This document shows, in pieces, positions 1-9,043 of a DNA stretch of 64,000 nucleotides. The translations under genes were made by a program, and so were the position numbers. Within the stretch, counting starts at the first letter, position 1; every line of letters begins with the position of its first letter. Origin of the DNA: Marinobacter alexandrii (lineage in GTDB: Bacteria; Pseudomonadota; Gammaproteobacteria; Pseudomonadales; Oleiphilaceae); contig NZ_SWKM01000011.1 in the NCBI RefSeq assembly GCF_005871205.1, forward strand, positions 930,001 to 994,000, read 5' to 3'. Below the pieces are notes generated by a model. The model searched no databases. It saw only the letters and a list, made by a program, of their open reading frames with translations, and was not told where the DNA came from.

Positions 1-98
1 CGCCGTGTAACCTCCCAGAGGTCGGTAACTCTCGGACCAGCCACCCGGGCCGATGGTTGATGTCAGCCCGGGCCGGAACCCTAGTCACCCATTGTGTC
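1..98 (-). ncRNA. Guanidine-I (ykkC) riboswitch, cut by the left window edge
   Basis: Read on the minus strand, the conserved blocks of the ykkC/guanidine-I aptamer appear in order: ACTAGGGTTCCGG (85-73), CTGGTCCGAGAG (40-29) and ACACGGCG (8-1). The 3' block that normally follows (an AAAGCCCGGGAG-like segment) lies beyond the edge. The same blocks with nearly the same spacing occur at 9840-9957. The RNA would control a leftward gene that starts outside the window. Family identity rests on recalled consensus, not on a covariance search. Confidence 0.93.
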
Positions 99-172
99 CG
101 TTGTGTCTGTCGCATGGTATGCGGTGTTGCTGTGAACGGATGATGGTTGTAGTAACCGTCTGCTGAATTCGT

Positions 173-188
173 TGCAGGGGGCGTGCCA
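173..188 (-). promoter_or_regulatory. Sigma-54-type promoter for the left riboswitch operon
   Basis: The minus strand reads TGGCACGCCCCCTGCA, with the GG and GC dinucleotides in the -24/-12 arrangement of sigma-54 promoters (consensus TGGCAC-N5-TTGC). Transcription would start near 162 and run about 75 nt before the riboswitch. This fits a nitrogen-controlled (NtrC/RpoN) operon. No NtrC site was identified. Confidence 0.6.
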
Positions 189-192
189 CCTT

Positions 193-227
193 TAAAAAAC
201 CACCAGTGTCGCCCTTTTATGGGTGGT
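193..227 (-). terminator. Rho-independent terminator after the alpha/beta hydrolase gene
   Basis: On the minus strand ACCACC and GGTGGT can pair around an 18-nt loop, followed directly by TTTTTT. It lies about 50 nt after the stop codon of the alpha/beta hydrolase and just before the sigma-54-like site of the next operon. Confidence 0.55.
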
Positions 228-279
228 AGCGCCGGGAAGGGAAGCACCAAATTAGGGCGCGCGCTTTTCATGTGCACCG

Positions 280-1323
280 TTATTGGCCTCTTTGACTAAG
301 GAGTGATGCTGCGGCATTCAGAATCTGCGCATGGCTCATGGTGTCCCTGCCGGCACCACCGGCAATGTGCCCCCAGTGCGACTCCAGTACCTGCAGCTCA
401 GCACCTGGCATTCGTGCGGCGTCAAAAGTGGCATCCTCCGCGGTGAAGTACAGATCGGTGGCGGAGGGCATCACTCTTGTGGGCATGGTGATCGCGGACA
501 GGGCAGCAGCGTAATCGCCATTAAAGACAGGATTGTCTGAGATATTCCCGCCTTGCCAGGTGGCCAGGACTGAAAGAAGGTCATTGGCGTCCTGGCCCAG
601 GTGATCCTGCTCCCAGAATGCCAGCAACTCCTCGATTGAGCGGAAGCCCAGCTCGCGCCAGAGGTTTTCACGAAAGAACGCCTGCGAGTAAGCCCAGCCG
701 GCGTATACCCGGGCAAAGGCTTTGAGCCCACGTGCCGGTAGGGTCTGATAGCGGCCATCCTGAAAAGCGGGATCGCAGGTCAATGCCGCCTTAACGCCCT
801 CCAGAAACATCCGGTTGTGGGGGTAGCAGCGTGCGGTGCAGCAAGTGGCCAGGACGGCGCCAACCCGCTCCGGGAACAGGCTGCCCCACTGCAGGGCCTG
901 CATGCCTCCCATAGACCAGCCCATCACCAGAGCCAGACGGGCTTCGCCGAACACCTCGTCCACCAATCGTTTTTGCAAGAGCACGTTGTCGTAAAGACTG
1001 ATCGCCGGGAAATCTGCCCCGGCCTGGGGGCCGTGGGTGTTGGACGGGGAAGAAGATTCCCCCGCGCCCAATAGCGCTGGGATGACGATGCAATACCGAT
1101 CCGGGTCCAGCAGGTTGGCATTGGCGCTCTTTTTGCCCACCCACGGATGATTCCCCACCGCTGCACCACCGTAGTACGTGGGCAGCAGAATCAGGTTGTC
1201 TTTTGGTGCATTCAGCTGGCCAATCTGGTGGTAGTGAAGGCGGGCATTTACCAGTACATCGCCGTTGGCCAGTGGTAGGTCGCCGGCCTGAAAATCACGT
1301 TTAACCCATTGTTCTATAGCCAT
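280..1323 (-). CDS. Alpha/beta-fold hydrolase of the homoserine O-acetyltransferase-like (MetX) family
   Basis: This 347-residue protein has a MetX-like alpha/beta hydrolase layout. The nucleophile elbow is GWSMGG with Ser137, a later Asp lies in SATDLYF, and the final His is in SHWGH, giving a Ser-Asp-His triad. There is no signal peptide, so it should be cytoplasmic. Family members include true homoserine acyltransferases and many hydrolases or acyltransferases of unknown substrate; nothing nearby suggests methionine synthesis. The gene is divergent from the glutamine synthetase gene and lies between two guanidine-riboswitch operons, so a role in releasing or transferring a nitrogen compound is possible but only inferred. 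The ATG follows the 157-bp divergent region. Confidence 0.8.
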   Translation of the reverse strand: MAIEQWVKRDFQAGDLPLANGDVLVNARLHYHQIGQLNAPKDNLILLPTYYGGAAVGNHPWVGKKSANANLLDPDRYCIVIPALLGAGESSSPSNTHGPQAGADFPAISLYDNVLLQKRLVDEVFGEARLALVMGWSMGGMQALQWGSLFPERVGAVLATCCTARCYPHNRMFLEGVKAALTCDPAFQDGRYQTLPARGLKAFARVYAGWAYSQAFFRENLWRELGFRSIEELLAFWEQDHLGQDANDLLSVLATWQGGNISDNPVFNGDYAAALSAITMPTRVMPSATDLYFTAEDATFDAARMPGAELQVLESHWGHIAGGAGRDTMSHAQILNAAASLLSQRGQ

Positions 1324-1380
1324 TTAAATCCCTGGTCCGGTGTCTTTTTCTGATTAATCAAGGCGTCCGAAAATGCTTTT

Positions 1381-1407
1381 ACATACATGCTGGCATGTAA
1401 GTTGAAT
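1381..1407 (+). promoter_or_regulatory. Inverted repeat overlapping a sigma-54-like promoter of glnT
   Basis: TACATGC-TG-GCATGTA (1384-1399) is a 7-bp inverted repeat with a 2-bp centre, in a TTACATACATG context that resembles operators of AcrR-type TetR repressors. It overlaps CTGGCATGTAAGTTGAA (1391-1407), which resembles a sigma-54 -24/-12 element (YTGGCACG-N4-TTGCW). A repressor bound here would block the promoter. The TetR gene at 2899-3513 is a candidate binder, by inference only. Confidence 0.45.
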
Positions 1408-1480
1408 GATTAAAACAAAGGAAGAAACGTGCCAGAACTCAGACTGACTGCCCGGGCTACGGGCCAAGAGGAGAACGAGA

Positions 1481-2839
1481 ATGACTGAATTAACCAACAC
1501 CCAGGCTTTGAAACAGCGACTTGCGGACGCTGGCGTGAAATACGCCATTGCCAGCTACGTGGATATCCACGGGGTAACCAAAGGCAAGTTTGTGCCTGTG
1601 GCTCACCTGGGACAAATGATGGAAGGATCCGAGCTTTATACCGGCGCCGCCCTGGATGGCGTTCCCCAGGACATCTCGGACAACGAAGTAGCGGCCATGC
1701 CCGATGCCGGTGGCCTTGCGGTATGCCCCTGGAATCGACAGCTGGCCTGGTTCCCTGGCAACCTCTATCTCGACGGCAAGCCGTTCGAGGCTTGTTCACG
1801 CAACATTTTCCGCCGTCAGCTCAGCGCCGCAGCCGACATGGGCTACCGCTTTAATCTCGGCATAGAAACCGAATTCTTCCTGTTCCGGGACACCGAAGAC
1901 GGCGGCTTTCAGCCATTGAGTGATCGCGACACGTTAGGCAAACCCTGCTACGACCCGCGCGCGCTGATGGATAACCTGCATATCGTGGACGAGTTGGTTG
2001 ATGCCATGAACGAGCTGGGCTGGGACGTGTATTCCTTCGACCACGAGGACGCCAACGGCCAGTTCGAGACCGACTTCAAATACGCCGATGGCCTGACCAT
2101 GGCGGATCGTCTGGTGTTTTTCCGCATGATGGCCAATGAGATTGCCCGCAAGCACGGTGCGTTCGCCAGCTTCATGCCCAAACCCTTTGCCGACCGCACC
2201 GGCAGCGGCGCCCACTACAATATGTCACTGGCGGACATCAAAACCGGGGAGAACCTGTTCGAACCCAAGGGTGACGATGAGCACGGCTGTGGTATCAGCA
2301 AGATTGCCTACCACTTCATTGCCGGTGTGTTGAAACACGGTGCCGCCATCAGTGCGGTGATTGCGCCGACGGTCAACAGCTACAAGCGCCTGGTGCGCCA
2401 GGGCAGCATGTCGGGCTCAACCTGGGCGCCGGTGTTTATGTGCTACGGCTCCAACAACCGCACCAACATGATCCGGATTCCGGGCATGGGCGGTCGCATT
2501 GAGTGCAGGGCGGCGGATATTGCCTGCAACCCATACCTGGGCAGCGCCCTGATTCTCGCCGCTGGGCTTGAAGGTATCCGCGAAGGCCTGGATGCCGGCG
2601 CGCCACACCATGAGAATATGTACAACTACAGCGACGCTGAAATCGCTGAGCAGGGTATCGAGTATCTGCCGCGAAACCTGGGTGAAGCTGTGGACGCGTT
2701 TGAAGCGGATCCTCTCGCGAAAGAAGTGTTCGGTGAGGCGATGTTCAACAGCTTTATCGAGACCAAGCGGGAAGAGTGGGAGAGCTACCAGAACCACGTC
2801 TCGGCCTGGGAAGTGGACCGCTATCTGAAGATGTTCTGA
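1481..2839 (+). CDS. glnT: Type III glutamine synthetase (GlnT-like glutamate-amine ligase)
   Basis: The 452-residue protein belongs to the glutamine synthetase superfamily. It shows the metal-binding GIETEFFLF motif, the GSGAHYNMSL region (equivalent to GSGMHxH in GSI) and the C-terminal ECRAADIACNPYL segment. The type III/GlnT branch is similar to rhizobial GlnT and to enzymes joining glutamate to methylamine or other amines, so ammonia is the default substrate but not certain. A good ribosome site (AGAGGAGA) precedes the ATG. It is transcribed alone, behind a sigma-54-like promoter and ahead of a clear terminator. Beside the guanidine operon it could capture released ammonia. Confidence 0.85.
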   Translation: MTELTNTQALKQRLADAGVKYAIASYVDIHGVTKGKFVPVAHLGQMMEGSELYTGAALDGVPQDISDNEVAAMPDAGGLAVCPWNRQLAWFPGNLYLDGKPFEACSRNIFRRQLSAAADMGYRFNLGIETEFFLFRDTEDGGFQPLSDRDTLGKPCYDPRALMDNLHIVDELVDAMNELGWDVYSFDHEDANGQFETDFKYADGLTMADRLVFFRMMANEIARKHGAFASFMPKPFADRTGSGAHYNMSLADIKTGENLFEPKGDDEHGCGISKIAYHFIAGVLKHGAAISAVIAPTVNSYKRLVRQGSMSGSTWAPVFMCYGSNNRTNMIRIPGMGGRIECRAADIACNPYLGSALILAAGLEGIREGLDAGAPHHENMYNYSDAEIAEQGIEYLPRNLGEAVDAFEADPLAKEVFGEAMFNSFIETKREEWESYQNHVSAWEVDRYLKMF

Positions 2840-2870
2840 ACTTCCGGCACAGATTATTGTGCAAACAGGA

Positions 2871-2893
2871 ACCGGCCCCAGGGCCGGTTTTTT
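2871..2893 (+). terminator. Rho-independent terminator of glnT
   Basis: ACCGGCC and GGCCGGT form a 7-bp GC-rich stem with a 4-nt loop, followed by a run of T. It starts 32 nt after the glnT stop codon and separates glnT from the convergent TetR gene. Confidence 0.85.
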
Positions 2894-2898
2894 GCGTG

Positions 2899-3513
2899 TT
2901 AGGCTTTAAGGCCCAGCAGTGCCCAGAACTGCCGTTGGAAAAAGGGCGCTTCCTGCTTCAGTGAGAACAGCTTGGGCGCGAACAGCCAGGTCTGGGTGAT
3001 GCCCATCAGGTAGGTGTAGCTCAGCAGTCCCAGTTCCTTGGCGCTTTCCTCCGTGGTGATCAGGCCCTCGGCTTTGGACCGTTCAACCAGGTTCTGAAAC
3101 AGGGTGATGATGGATTGGGTCAGTTGTCGTTCCCGCTTCAGGGTGCGGCTCATGGCATCAGTGAGTTCGGTTTTGTTCAGCAGAATCTCGAATGACTGCC
3201 GATAACGGCGGTTGGTGGCGAGTAGTCCTAACCAGCGTTCGATGAAATGGTCCATGGCGTCCAGTGGCGTATCCGCCATGGCCTCGCATTCGCTGACCAG
3301 TCGTTCCAGCGGGTCCTGGGAGTAAGCAAGTACCGCCTCGTAAAGATCATCCTTGTTCTGAAAGTGCCAGTAGATCGGGCCTCGGCTGCAGCCGGCTTCG
3401 TCGGCGATGCGGCTTAGTGTGGTCAATGAGTAGCCGTCCCGGCTGAACAGTTTCAGGGCGGCCTCGAGCACGGTTTGGCGGGTTTTTTCTGCTTCTTCTT
3501 TGGTGCGGCGCAT
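2899..3513 (-). CDS. TetR/AcrR-family transcriptional regulator
   Basis: The protein has 204 residues when started at MRRTKEEAEKTR (3513), which matches the usual TetR N-terminus; an open frame continues upstream but lacks family similarity. The helix-turn-helix is clear (LSRIADEAGCSRGPIYWHF, about residues 33-51), followed by an AcrR/TtgR-like ligand domain. Such proteins are repressors that leave DNA on binding a small hydrophobic or aromatic ligand. The gene follows the terminator of the guanidine operon and is convergent with glnT. The inverted repeat before glnT is a candidate operator. Its ligand is unknown. Confidence 0.88.
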   Translation of the reverse strand: MRRTKEEAEKTRQTVLEAALKLFSRDGYSLTTLSRIADEAGCSRGPIYWHFQNKDDLYEAVLAYSQDPLERLVSECEAMADTPLDAMDHFIERWLGLLATNRRYRQSFEILLNKTELTDAMSRTLKRERQLTQSIITLFQNLVERSKAEGLITTEESAKELGLLSYTYLMGITQTWLFAPKLFSLKQEAPFFQRQFWALLGLKA

Positions 3514-3535
3514 GAACCTGATAACTCTCGGAAAA

Positions 3536-3563
3536 CGAAAAAGGGCACGAGTATCGTGCCCTT
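3536..3563 (-). terminator. Rho-independent terminator of the guanidine operon
   Basis: On the minus strand AAGGGCACGA and TCGTGCCCTT form a 10-bp stem with a 3-nt loop and then TTTTTCG. It begins about 27 nt after the substrate-binding protein stop codon, so it closes the operon before the TetR gene. Confidence 0.9.
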
Positions 3564-3589
3564 GGCGTAGGAAGTAGGCAAGCAGTGGT

Positions 3590-4657
3590 TTACAGCTCGC
3601 CGTTGGCGCCCATCTCCATGTAATCATCATTGAAGCGCAGCTTCACATTACCCGTATCACCCATGATGGAGCCGTCCGGGAACTCAATCCCGACGAAGTC
3701 TGGGCTCATGGCCCCCTGGCCCAGCAGACCCTTGTCGAAGGAGAACTGGCGGACGCTGTCCATGGCCGCATGCGCTTCTTTGCTGTTGATGAAATCTACA
3801 GACATCTGTGGTTCCCAGAACATCTTCATGCCGGCGAGTTGGGCTTCGTAACCGGCCTGATCCGTGCCAGACAGTTCTCCCAGGAAGGCACGGGCTTCGG
3901 CACCTTCTTCGGTGTCCGCTTTCAGGATGCTCATGGTTTCGTACCAGGCGCCTACCAATGCTTTGCCGAGTTTCGGGTTGTCGGCCAGTGTGTCGGTGTT
4001 GACCAGCGTCAGGTCCTTGATGTGTCCTGGAATCTGGCTGGAATCGAACAGCTTGGTAGCCTCGGGGTAGGCTTCAACCTCTGACAGCAGTGGGTTCCAG
4101 GTGGCTACATGACGTACATCGTCGGTCTGGAATGCCGATACCAGGTCGGCATCGGAAATGTTCACGACACTGATGTCCCGCTCTTCCAGGCCGACCTCAT
4201 TCAATGCTCGGACCAGCAGGTAATGGGATACCGACAGCTCCACCAGGTGCACAGTTTCACCTTCCAGGTCCGCGATGGCCTTGGCATCCTTGGATACCAG
4301 TCCGTCGTTGGCGTTGGAGTAATCACCCACGATCAGTGCCGTGGTGTCGACGCCGGAGGCGGCCGGAATGGACAGGCCATCCATGCTGGTGGCGACCACG
4401 CCATCGAACTGGCCGGCGGTGAACTGGTTAATGGATTCGATGTAGTCGTTGACCTGGACGATATCCACGTCGATGTCGTACTTGTCCGCCCACTTCTTCA
4501 TGATGCCGCTGTCTTCGGCGTACTGCCAGGGTACCCAGCCGGCGTAGATGGTCCAGGCGATGCTGAAGGAATCCCGTTCCTGGGCCAGGGCGCCCAGAGA
4601 CAGGGAGGCCGTCACCAGACCGGCCGCCAGACGCTTGCTGAAATTGCCTTTTTTCAT
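3590..4657 (-). CDS. ABC transporter periplasmic substrate-binding protein of the urea-carboxylase-associated (NrtA/SsuA-like) type; probable guanidine or urea binder
   Basis: The 355-residue protein begins with a typical Sec signal (MKKGNFSKRL, a hydrophobic stretch, cleavage near ALA-QERD), so it is exported. Motifs such as GWVPWQYAEDSGI and VNDYIESINQFTAGQFDG match NMT1/NrtA/SsuA-like binding proteins found in urea-carboxylase operons. The start was chosen for a GAGGAGA ribosome site just upstream; a frame extension to 4729 lacks the signal at its start. It lies 113 bp after the carboxylase gene, in an operon headed by a guanidine riboswitch, so guanidine is the likely ligand by inference. 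The partner permease and ATPase genes are not in this window. Confidence 0.85.
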   Translation of the reverse strand: MKKGNFSKRLAAGLVTASLSLGALAQERDSFSIAWTIYAGWVPWQYAEDSGIMKKWADKYDIDVDIVQVNDYIESINQFTAGQFDGVVATSMDGLSIPAASGVDTTALIVGDYSNANDGLVSKDAKAIADLEGETVHLVELSVSHYLLVRALNEVGLEERDISVVNISDADLVSAFQTDDVRHVATWNPLLSEVEAYPEATKLFDSSQIPGHIKDLTLVNTDTLADNPKLGKALVGAWYETMSILKADTEEGAEARAFLGELSGTDQAGYEAQLAGMKMFWEPQMSVDFINSKEAHAAMDSVRQFSFDKGLLGQGAMSPDFVGIEFPDGSIMGDTGNVKLRFNDDYMEMGANGEL

Positions 4658-4770
4658 GGAGTCTCTCCTCGGGCGTGGCCCGCTATTAGAAGGTTGATGT
4701 TCTTTGTTTCGCTTTTCCATTGTTGGCATCCGTCAGAGCTCTCCAATACGAGCTCGCTAGTCCGTGCTCT

Positions 4771-7700
4771 CTAGTCCGTGTTCTCTTCAATAATGACCAC
4801 CGGTGCGCCGGGGGCGACGGCCTGGCCGGCCTCGCGACGAATTTCGACGATCCGTCCGCTGACTGGGCTCAGAAGTTCAATCTCCATCTTCATGGACTCA
4901 ATCACGGCCACGGGCCGCTGGGCCTCAATGGTGTCGCCTACCTGCACCAGACATTCCCAGAGGTTGCCGGCGACGTGGCTTTCCACCGCGTGCTGGCCTT
5001 CAGGCAAGTTGGCGATGTCGTCTTCGCCGGTGTCCTCGATCGGTGCTTCAGAGCTGAAGTTGATCTGGCCTGATTCGATCCAGCGCTGCAGTTCTTCATC
5101 GAACGCCTGCTGGCGTTTGCCGGTGAAGTCCTGGATCTCATGATTGTTGTCGGCCAGAAACTGTTCATAGTCCTTCAGGTTGAAACGGGTGTGCTCGACC
5201 TTGATTGGATAGTCACCGTTGGGGAAATCGCGCCGGATCCGTTGCAGTTCCTCGGCGCTGACCTCGTAGAAGCGCACTTGGTCAAAGAACCGCAGCAACC
5301 AGGGTTTGCCGTCCTCGAAGAATTCGGTGGTGCGATAGCGGTTCCACATCTGCAGCGTGCGGCCCACAAACTGGTAGCCACCAGGGCCTTCCATGCCGTA
5401 GATGCACAGGTAGGCGCCGCCGATACCCACGGAGTTTTCCGCAGTCCAGGTGCGGGCCGGGTTGTACTTGGTCGTCACCAGACGGTGACGTGGATCCAGC
5501 GGGGTCGCCACCGGCGCACCTAGGTAGACGTCACCCAGGCCCATGACCAGATAGCTGGCCTCAAACAGGGTCTTCTTGACCTCATCGATGCTGTCGAGCC
5601 CGTTAATGCGGCGAATGAACTCCAGGTTGCTCGGACACCAGGGTGCGTCCTTGCGGACCGACTGCATGTATTTCTGGATGGCGGTATGACAGGCCTCGTC
5701 ATCCCAGGACAAGGGAAGGTGAACAATCCGGGCCGGAACGTCCCATTCGGGCTGCTTCTCCAGTTCCTTCTCAGCACCGATCAACAGATCAAGCAGACTG
5801 CGCTGACTCAGGGCCCGGCTGTCGTAGTGCACCTGCAGTGACCGGATGCCGGGGGTAAGTTCCAGAATAGCTTCGTGATCACGTTCCCGCAGCCAGAGCA
5901 TCAGCGCGTGAGCGCGGAAGCGCAGGCGAATATCCAGCTCCATCGGGCCGTATTCCACCAGCACGTAATTGTCGCCGGCAGCCCGGTAGACCACGCCGGT
6001 CTCGTGTTCGTCGGTGCTCAGGGAGGCAAGAATGGGCGTTTGAGGTTTAATGGGCGTGACCGTTGTCGCCGCCGCCGTTAACAGCGACACCGACTCGTCC
6101 AGCGCTTCGCGGAGGGCCACGGCCTGATCCTGGCTCACCGGTACAAACTGCACCTTGTCGCCGGCTTTGAGCTGGCCCAGCTTCCACAGGTCGGCGCTGA
6201 TGACGGTCACTGGGCACACAAAGCCACCCAGACTGGGGCCGTCCGGGCCGAGAATCACCGGCATGTCGCCGGTGAAATCTACGGTGCCGACGGCGTAGGC
6301 GTTGTCATGAATGTTCGATGGGTGCATACCGGCTTCGCCGCCGTCGCTGCGGGCCCATTCCGGTTTCGGGCCGATCAGGCGAACGCCGGTGCGGCTGGAG
6401 TTGTAATGAATCTCCCAGTCGCTGGCGAAAAAGGTCTCGATGTCTTGCTCGGTGAAATAGTCCGGAGCGCCGTGGGGGCCATAAGTCACGTGCAGCTTCC
6501 AGGTTTTGCCAATGGTCGGCTTCAGATCTGCTGGCATGACTGCCGCCTGTGCCGGCTTAGCATCCGGTAACGAGAGCACATCACCGGCTCTGAGGGCACG
6601 GCCGCAGTGACCACCGAACTGGCCGAGGGTAAAGGTGCTGCAGGACGTCAGGTATTCGGGGCAGTCCAGACCACCCCGGAACAGCACGTAGGCACGGGCA
6701 CCGCCTTCGGTGGTGGCGCCCAGTTGCAGCATGGCGCCGGCGGGAATGTCGAGCACCTGCCAGAAGGGTACGGGTTCGCCATCCAGGCTGGCGCTGAGTT
6801 CGGCGCCGGTCAGGACAATCTGAGTCGCCCGGTTAAATACCAGGGTCGGTCCTTTCAGAGTGATTTCAAGACCCGGTGCCCCTTCGTCGTTCCTGAGCAG
6901 GCGGTTGCCCAAACGGAAGGAATAACTGTCGAACGGGCCGGACGGGGGCACGCCGATTTCCCAGTAGCCGATCCGGCCAGGGTAATCCTGGATGGTGGTT
7001 AGGGTACCGCCACTGATCACGTCGACCGTGGCGGGCTGGTAGTCGAACTCGTTGAGGGTGCGGGTGAATAGCCGGCCCTCGATAAAACGGTCGTCCTCCA
7101 GCACCTGACGCACATACTTGAGGTTGGTCTCAATGCCATAGAGCTGGCTGTAATCCAGCGCGCTCATCAGCCGTTGGCGCGCGGCCTCGCGATCAGGTTC
7201 GTGCACGATGACCTTGGCCAGCATCGGGTCGAACAGCGGCGACACTTCGGTGCCGGGCTGGATCCAGTGGTCGATGCGCAACCGTGGGTCTTCTGGCCAG
7301 ACAACGTTGATCAGTAGCCCGGCACTGGGCTGGAAGTCCTTGTTCGGGTCTTCGGCGTAGATCCGGGCCTGAATGGCATGCCCGGAAGCCGTCAGCCCAC
7401 TGGCCAGAGCCGGAAGGTCGGGCAGGGTGCCGGCACCCAGTTCCACCATCCAGCGGACAATATCAACACCGTACACCTGCTCGGTAACACCGTGCTCCAC
7501 CTGCAGGCGGGTATTGACCTCCAGGAAGTAAAACTCAGTGGTGTCGGGGTCGTAGATGAACTCCACGGTACCGGCACTGCGGTAGGCAATACTCTCGCCC
7601 AACTGGCGGGCCGTGTCGTGCATGCGCGTGCGCACGTCGTCGGTCAGACCCGGTGCCGGCGCTTCTTCGATGACCTTCTGGTTGCGGCGCTGAGCGGAGC

Positions 7701-8397
7701 AGTCCCGTTCACCCAGGGCGGCGACCTGTCCTTGCCCATCGCCGAACAGCTGCACTTCAATATGGCGGGCGTGCTCGACAAACTTCTCCAGGAACACACC
7801 GCTGTTGCTGAAGTTGTTCTGGCTCAGACGCTGGACCGATTCAAAGCTCTTGCTCAGATCCTCGGCGCTGTGGCAGCGGGACATGCCGATGCCGCCACCA
7901 CCGGCGGTGCTTTTCAGCATCACCGGGTAGCCAATGCTATCAGCCGCTTCCAGGGCGTCGTTCAGATCAGTCAGTAGTTCTGTGCCCGGCAGCAGCGGCA
8001 CTCCCGCCTCTTCGGCCAGGGCACGGGCCGTGTGCTTCAGGCCAAACTCTTCCATCTGCTCCGGCGTTGGTCCGAGAAAGACCACGTTTTCGGCGTCACA
8101 GCGGCGTGCGAAGTCAGCGTTTTCGCTGAGGAAACCGTAGCCGGGGTGAATGGCGCCAGCGCCACTTTTGCGAACGATGTCAAACAGCTTGTCCTGGTCC
8201 AGGTAGGTTGCTGCAGCAGGGCCGTCACCCAGGGAATACGCCTCGTCGGCCTGGCGCACGTGCAGGGAATCGGCATCGGCTTCGGCGTATACCACCACCG
8301 AGGTGATGCCCATGGCTCGCAGGGTGCGAATGACCCGGCACGCAATGGCGCCGCGGTTGGCAATCAGGACCTTGTCGAATTTTCCCTTCAGCTCCAT
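4771..8397 (-). CDS. Biotin-dependent guanidine carboxylase (annotated as urea carboxylase)
   Basis: This 1208-residue multidomain enzyme has an N-terminal biotin carboxylase ([15 protein letters not shown], glycine-rich [11 protein letters not shown], residues about 1-450), a carboxyltransferase part of the KipA/KipI (AHS2-AHS1) type, and a C-terminal biotin carrier domain with Lys1170 in ESMKMEIEL. It carboxylates an amide-like substrate with ATP and bicarbonate. Enzymes of this family in ykkC-controlled operons with two DUF1989 proteins are known to prefer guanidine to urea, so guanidine carboxylase is the better name here. Its ATG overlaps the end of the preceding gene by 10 bp. A 14-bp near-perfect tandem duplication (4757-4784) covers the stop codon. 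Confidence 0.85.
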   Translation of the reverse strand: MELKGKFDKVLIANRGAIACRVIRTLRAMGITSVVVYAEADADSLHVRQADEAYSLGDGPAAATYLDQDKLFDIVRKSGAGAIHPGYGFLSENADFARRCDAENVVFLGPTPEQMEEFGLKHTARALAEEAGVPLLPGTELLTDLNDALEAADSIGYPVMLKSTAGGGGIGMSRCHSAEDLSKSFESVQRLSQNNFSNSGVFLEKFVEHARHIEVQLFGDGQGQVAALGERDCSAQRRNQKVIEEAPAPGLTDDVRTRMHDTARQLGESIAYRSAGTVEFIYDPDTTEFYFLEVNTRLQVEHGVTEQVYGVDIVRWMVELGAGTLPDLPALASGLTASGHAIQARIYAEDPNKDFQPSAGLLINVVWPEDPRLRIDHWIQPGTEVSPLFDPMLAKVIVHEPDREAARQRLMSALDYSQLYGIETNLKYVRQVLEDDRFIEGRLFTRTLNEFDYQPATVDVISGGTLTTIQDYPGRIGYWEIGVPPSGPFDSYSFRLGNRLLRNDEGAPGLEITLKGPTLVFNRATQIVLTGAELSASLDGEPVPFWQVLDIPAGAMLQLGATTEGGARAYVLFRGGLDCPEYLTSCSTFTLGQFGGHCGRALRAGDVLSLPDAKPAQAAVMPADLKPTIGKTWKLHVTYGPHGAPDYFTEQDIETFFASDWEIHYNSSRTGVRLIGPKPEWARSDGGEAGMHPSNIHDNAYAVGTVDFTGDMPVILGPDGPSLGGFVCPVTVISADLWKLGQLKAGDKVQFVPVSQDQAVALREALDESVSLLTAAATTVTPIKPQTPILASLSTDEHETGVVYRAAGDNYVLVEYGPMELDIRLRFRAHALMLWLRERDHEAILELTPGIRSLQVHYDSRALSQRSLLDLLIGAEKELEKQPEWDVPARIVHLPLSWDDEACHTAIQKYMQSVRKDAPWCPSNLEFIRRINGLDSIDEVKKTLFEASYLVMGLGDVYLGAPVATPLDPRHRLVTTKYNPARTWTAENSVGIGGAYLCIYGMEGPGGYQFVGRTLQMWNRYRTTEFFEDGKPWLLRFFDQVRFYEVSAEELQRIRRDFPNGDYPIKVEHTRFNLKDYEQFLADNNHEIQDFTGKRQQAFDEELQRWIESGQINFSSEAPIEDTGEDDIANLPEGQHAVESHVAGNLWECLVQVGDTIEAQRPVAVIESMKMEIELLSPVSGRIVEIRREAGQAVAPGAPVVIIEENTD

Positions 8398-9026
8398 ACC
8401 AGCACCTCAATCGGTGTCGGGTTGTAAGCGTTGCAGGGGTTATTGAGCTGGGGGCAGTTGGAGATCATCACGAGCACGTCCATGGCGGCTTTCAGCTCCA
8501 CGTATTTGCCGGCGTCGGAAATGCCGTCGGCGAAGGTCAGGCCGCCGTCTGCGGTGACCGGAACGTTCATGAAGAAGTTGATGTTATGGGTGATGTCCCG
8601 CTTGCTCATGCCCAGCTCTTCGTGCTCGGTCACCGCCACCAGCCAGCTGTCCCGGCACGCGTGCATGCACTTCTTTTCCAGGGCGTAGCGGGTGGTGTTG
8701 CTCTCAGCCGCGCAGGCGCCGCCGAGGGTATCGTGACGCCCGCAAGTGTCGGCCGTGATCTCCAGCATCAGATTGTTTTCTGACGACATCAGTTTGGAAC
8801 CGGCGGTCAGGTAAACGTTGCCCTGTTCGCGAATGGTATCGACGGCACTGTAGCGCTCGGTTGGATTGTGGGCGTTGTAGAACAGGGTGTCGGCGGCCTG
8901 GTTGCCTTCCAGGTCGAGGATGCGAACGGTCTCGCCAGCCTTTACGACTTTCAGGAAGTATTCGCCGGCCGGTACGGTTTCACGGAAGGCCGCTGTTTCG
9001 GGGTGCAGTGTGCTTTCTTTAATCAT
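8388..9026 (-). CDS. DUF1989 urea-carboxylase-associated protein 2; probable carboxyguanidine deiminase subunit (CgdB-like)
   Basis: The 212-residue protein has DUF1989 motifs: [22 protein letters not shown] and [16 protein letters not shown], with Cys and His residues placed to bind a metal. The start at 9026 follows a strong GGAGGAGG site. Work on guanidine operons showed that the two DUF1989 proteins (UAAP1/UAAP2, named CgdA/CgdB) remove ammonia from carboxyguanidine to give allophanate; which is which here follows order only. The gene is 17 bp after the first DUF1989 gene and overlaps the carboxylase start by 10 bp, indicating coupled translation. Confidence 0.82.
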   Translation of the reverse strand: MIKESTLHPETAAFRETVPAGEYFLKVVKAGETVRILDLEGNQAADTLFYNAHNPTERYSAVDTIREQGNVYLTAGSKLMSSENNLMLEITADTCGRHDTLGGACAAESNTTRYALEKKCMHACRDSWLVAVTEHEELGMSKRDITHNINFFMNVPVTADGGLTFADGISDAGKYVELKAAMDVLVMISNCPQLNNPCNAYNPTPIEVLVWS

Positions 9027-9043
9027 CGTGAGCCTCCTCCTTA

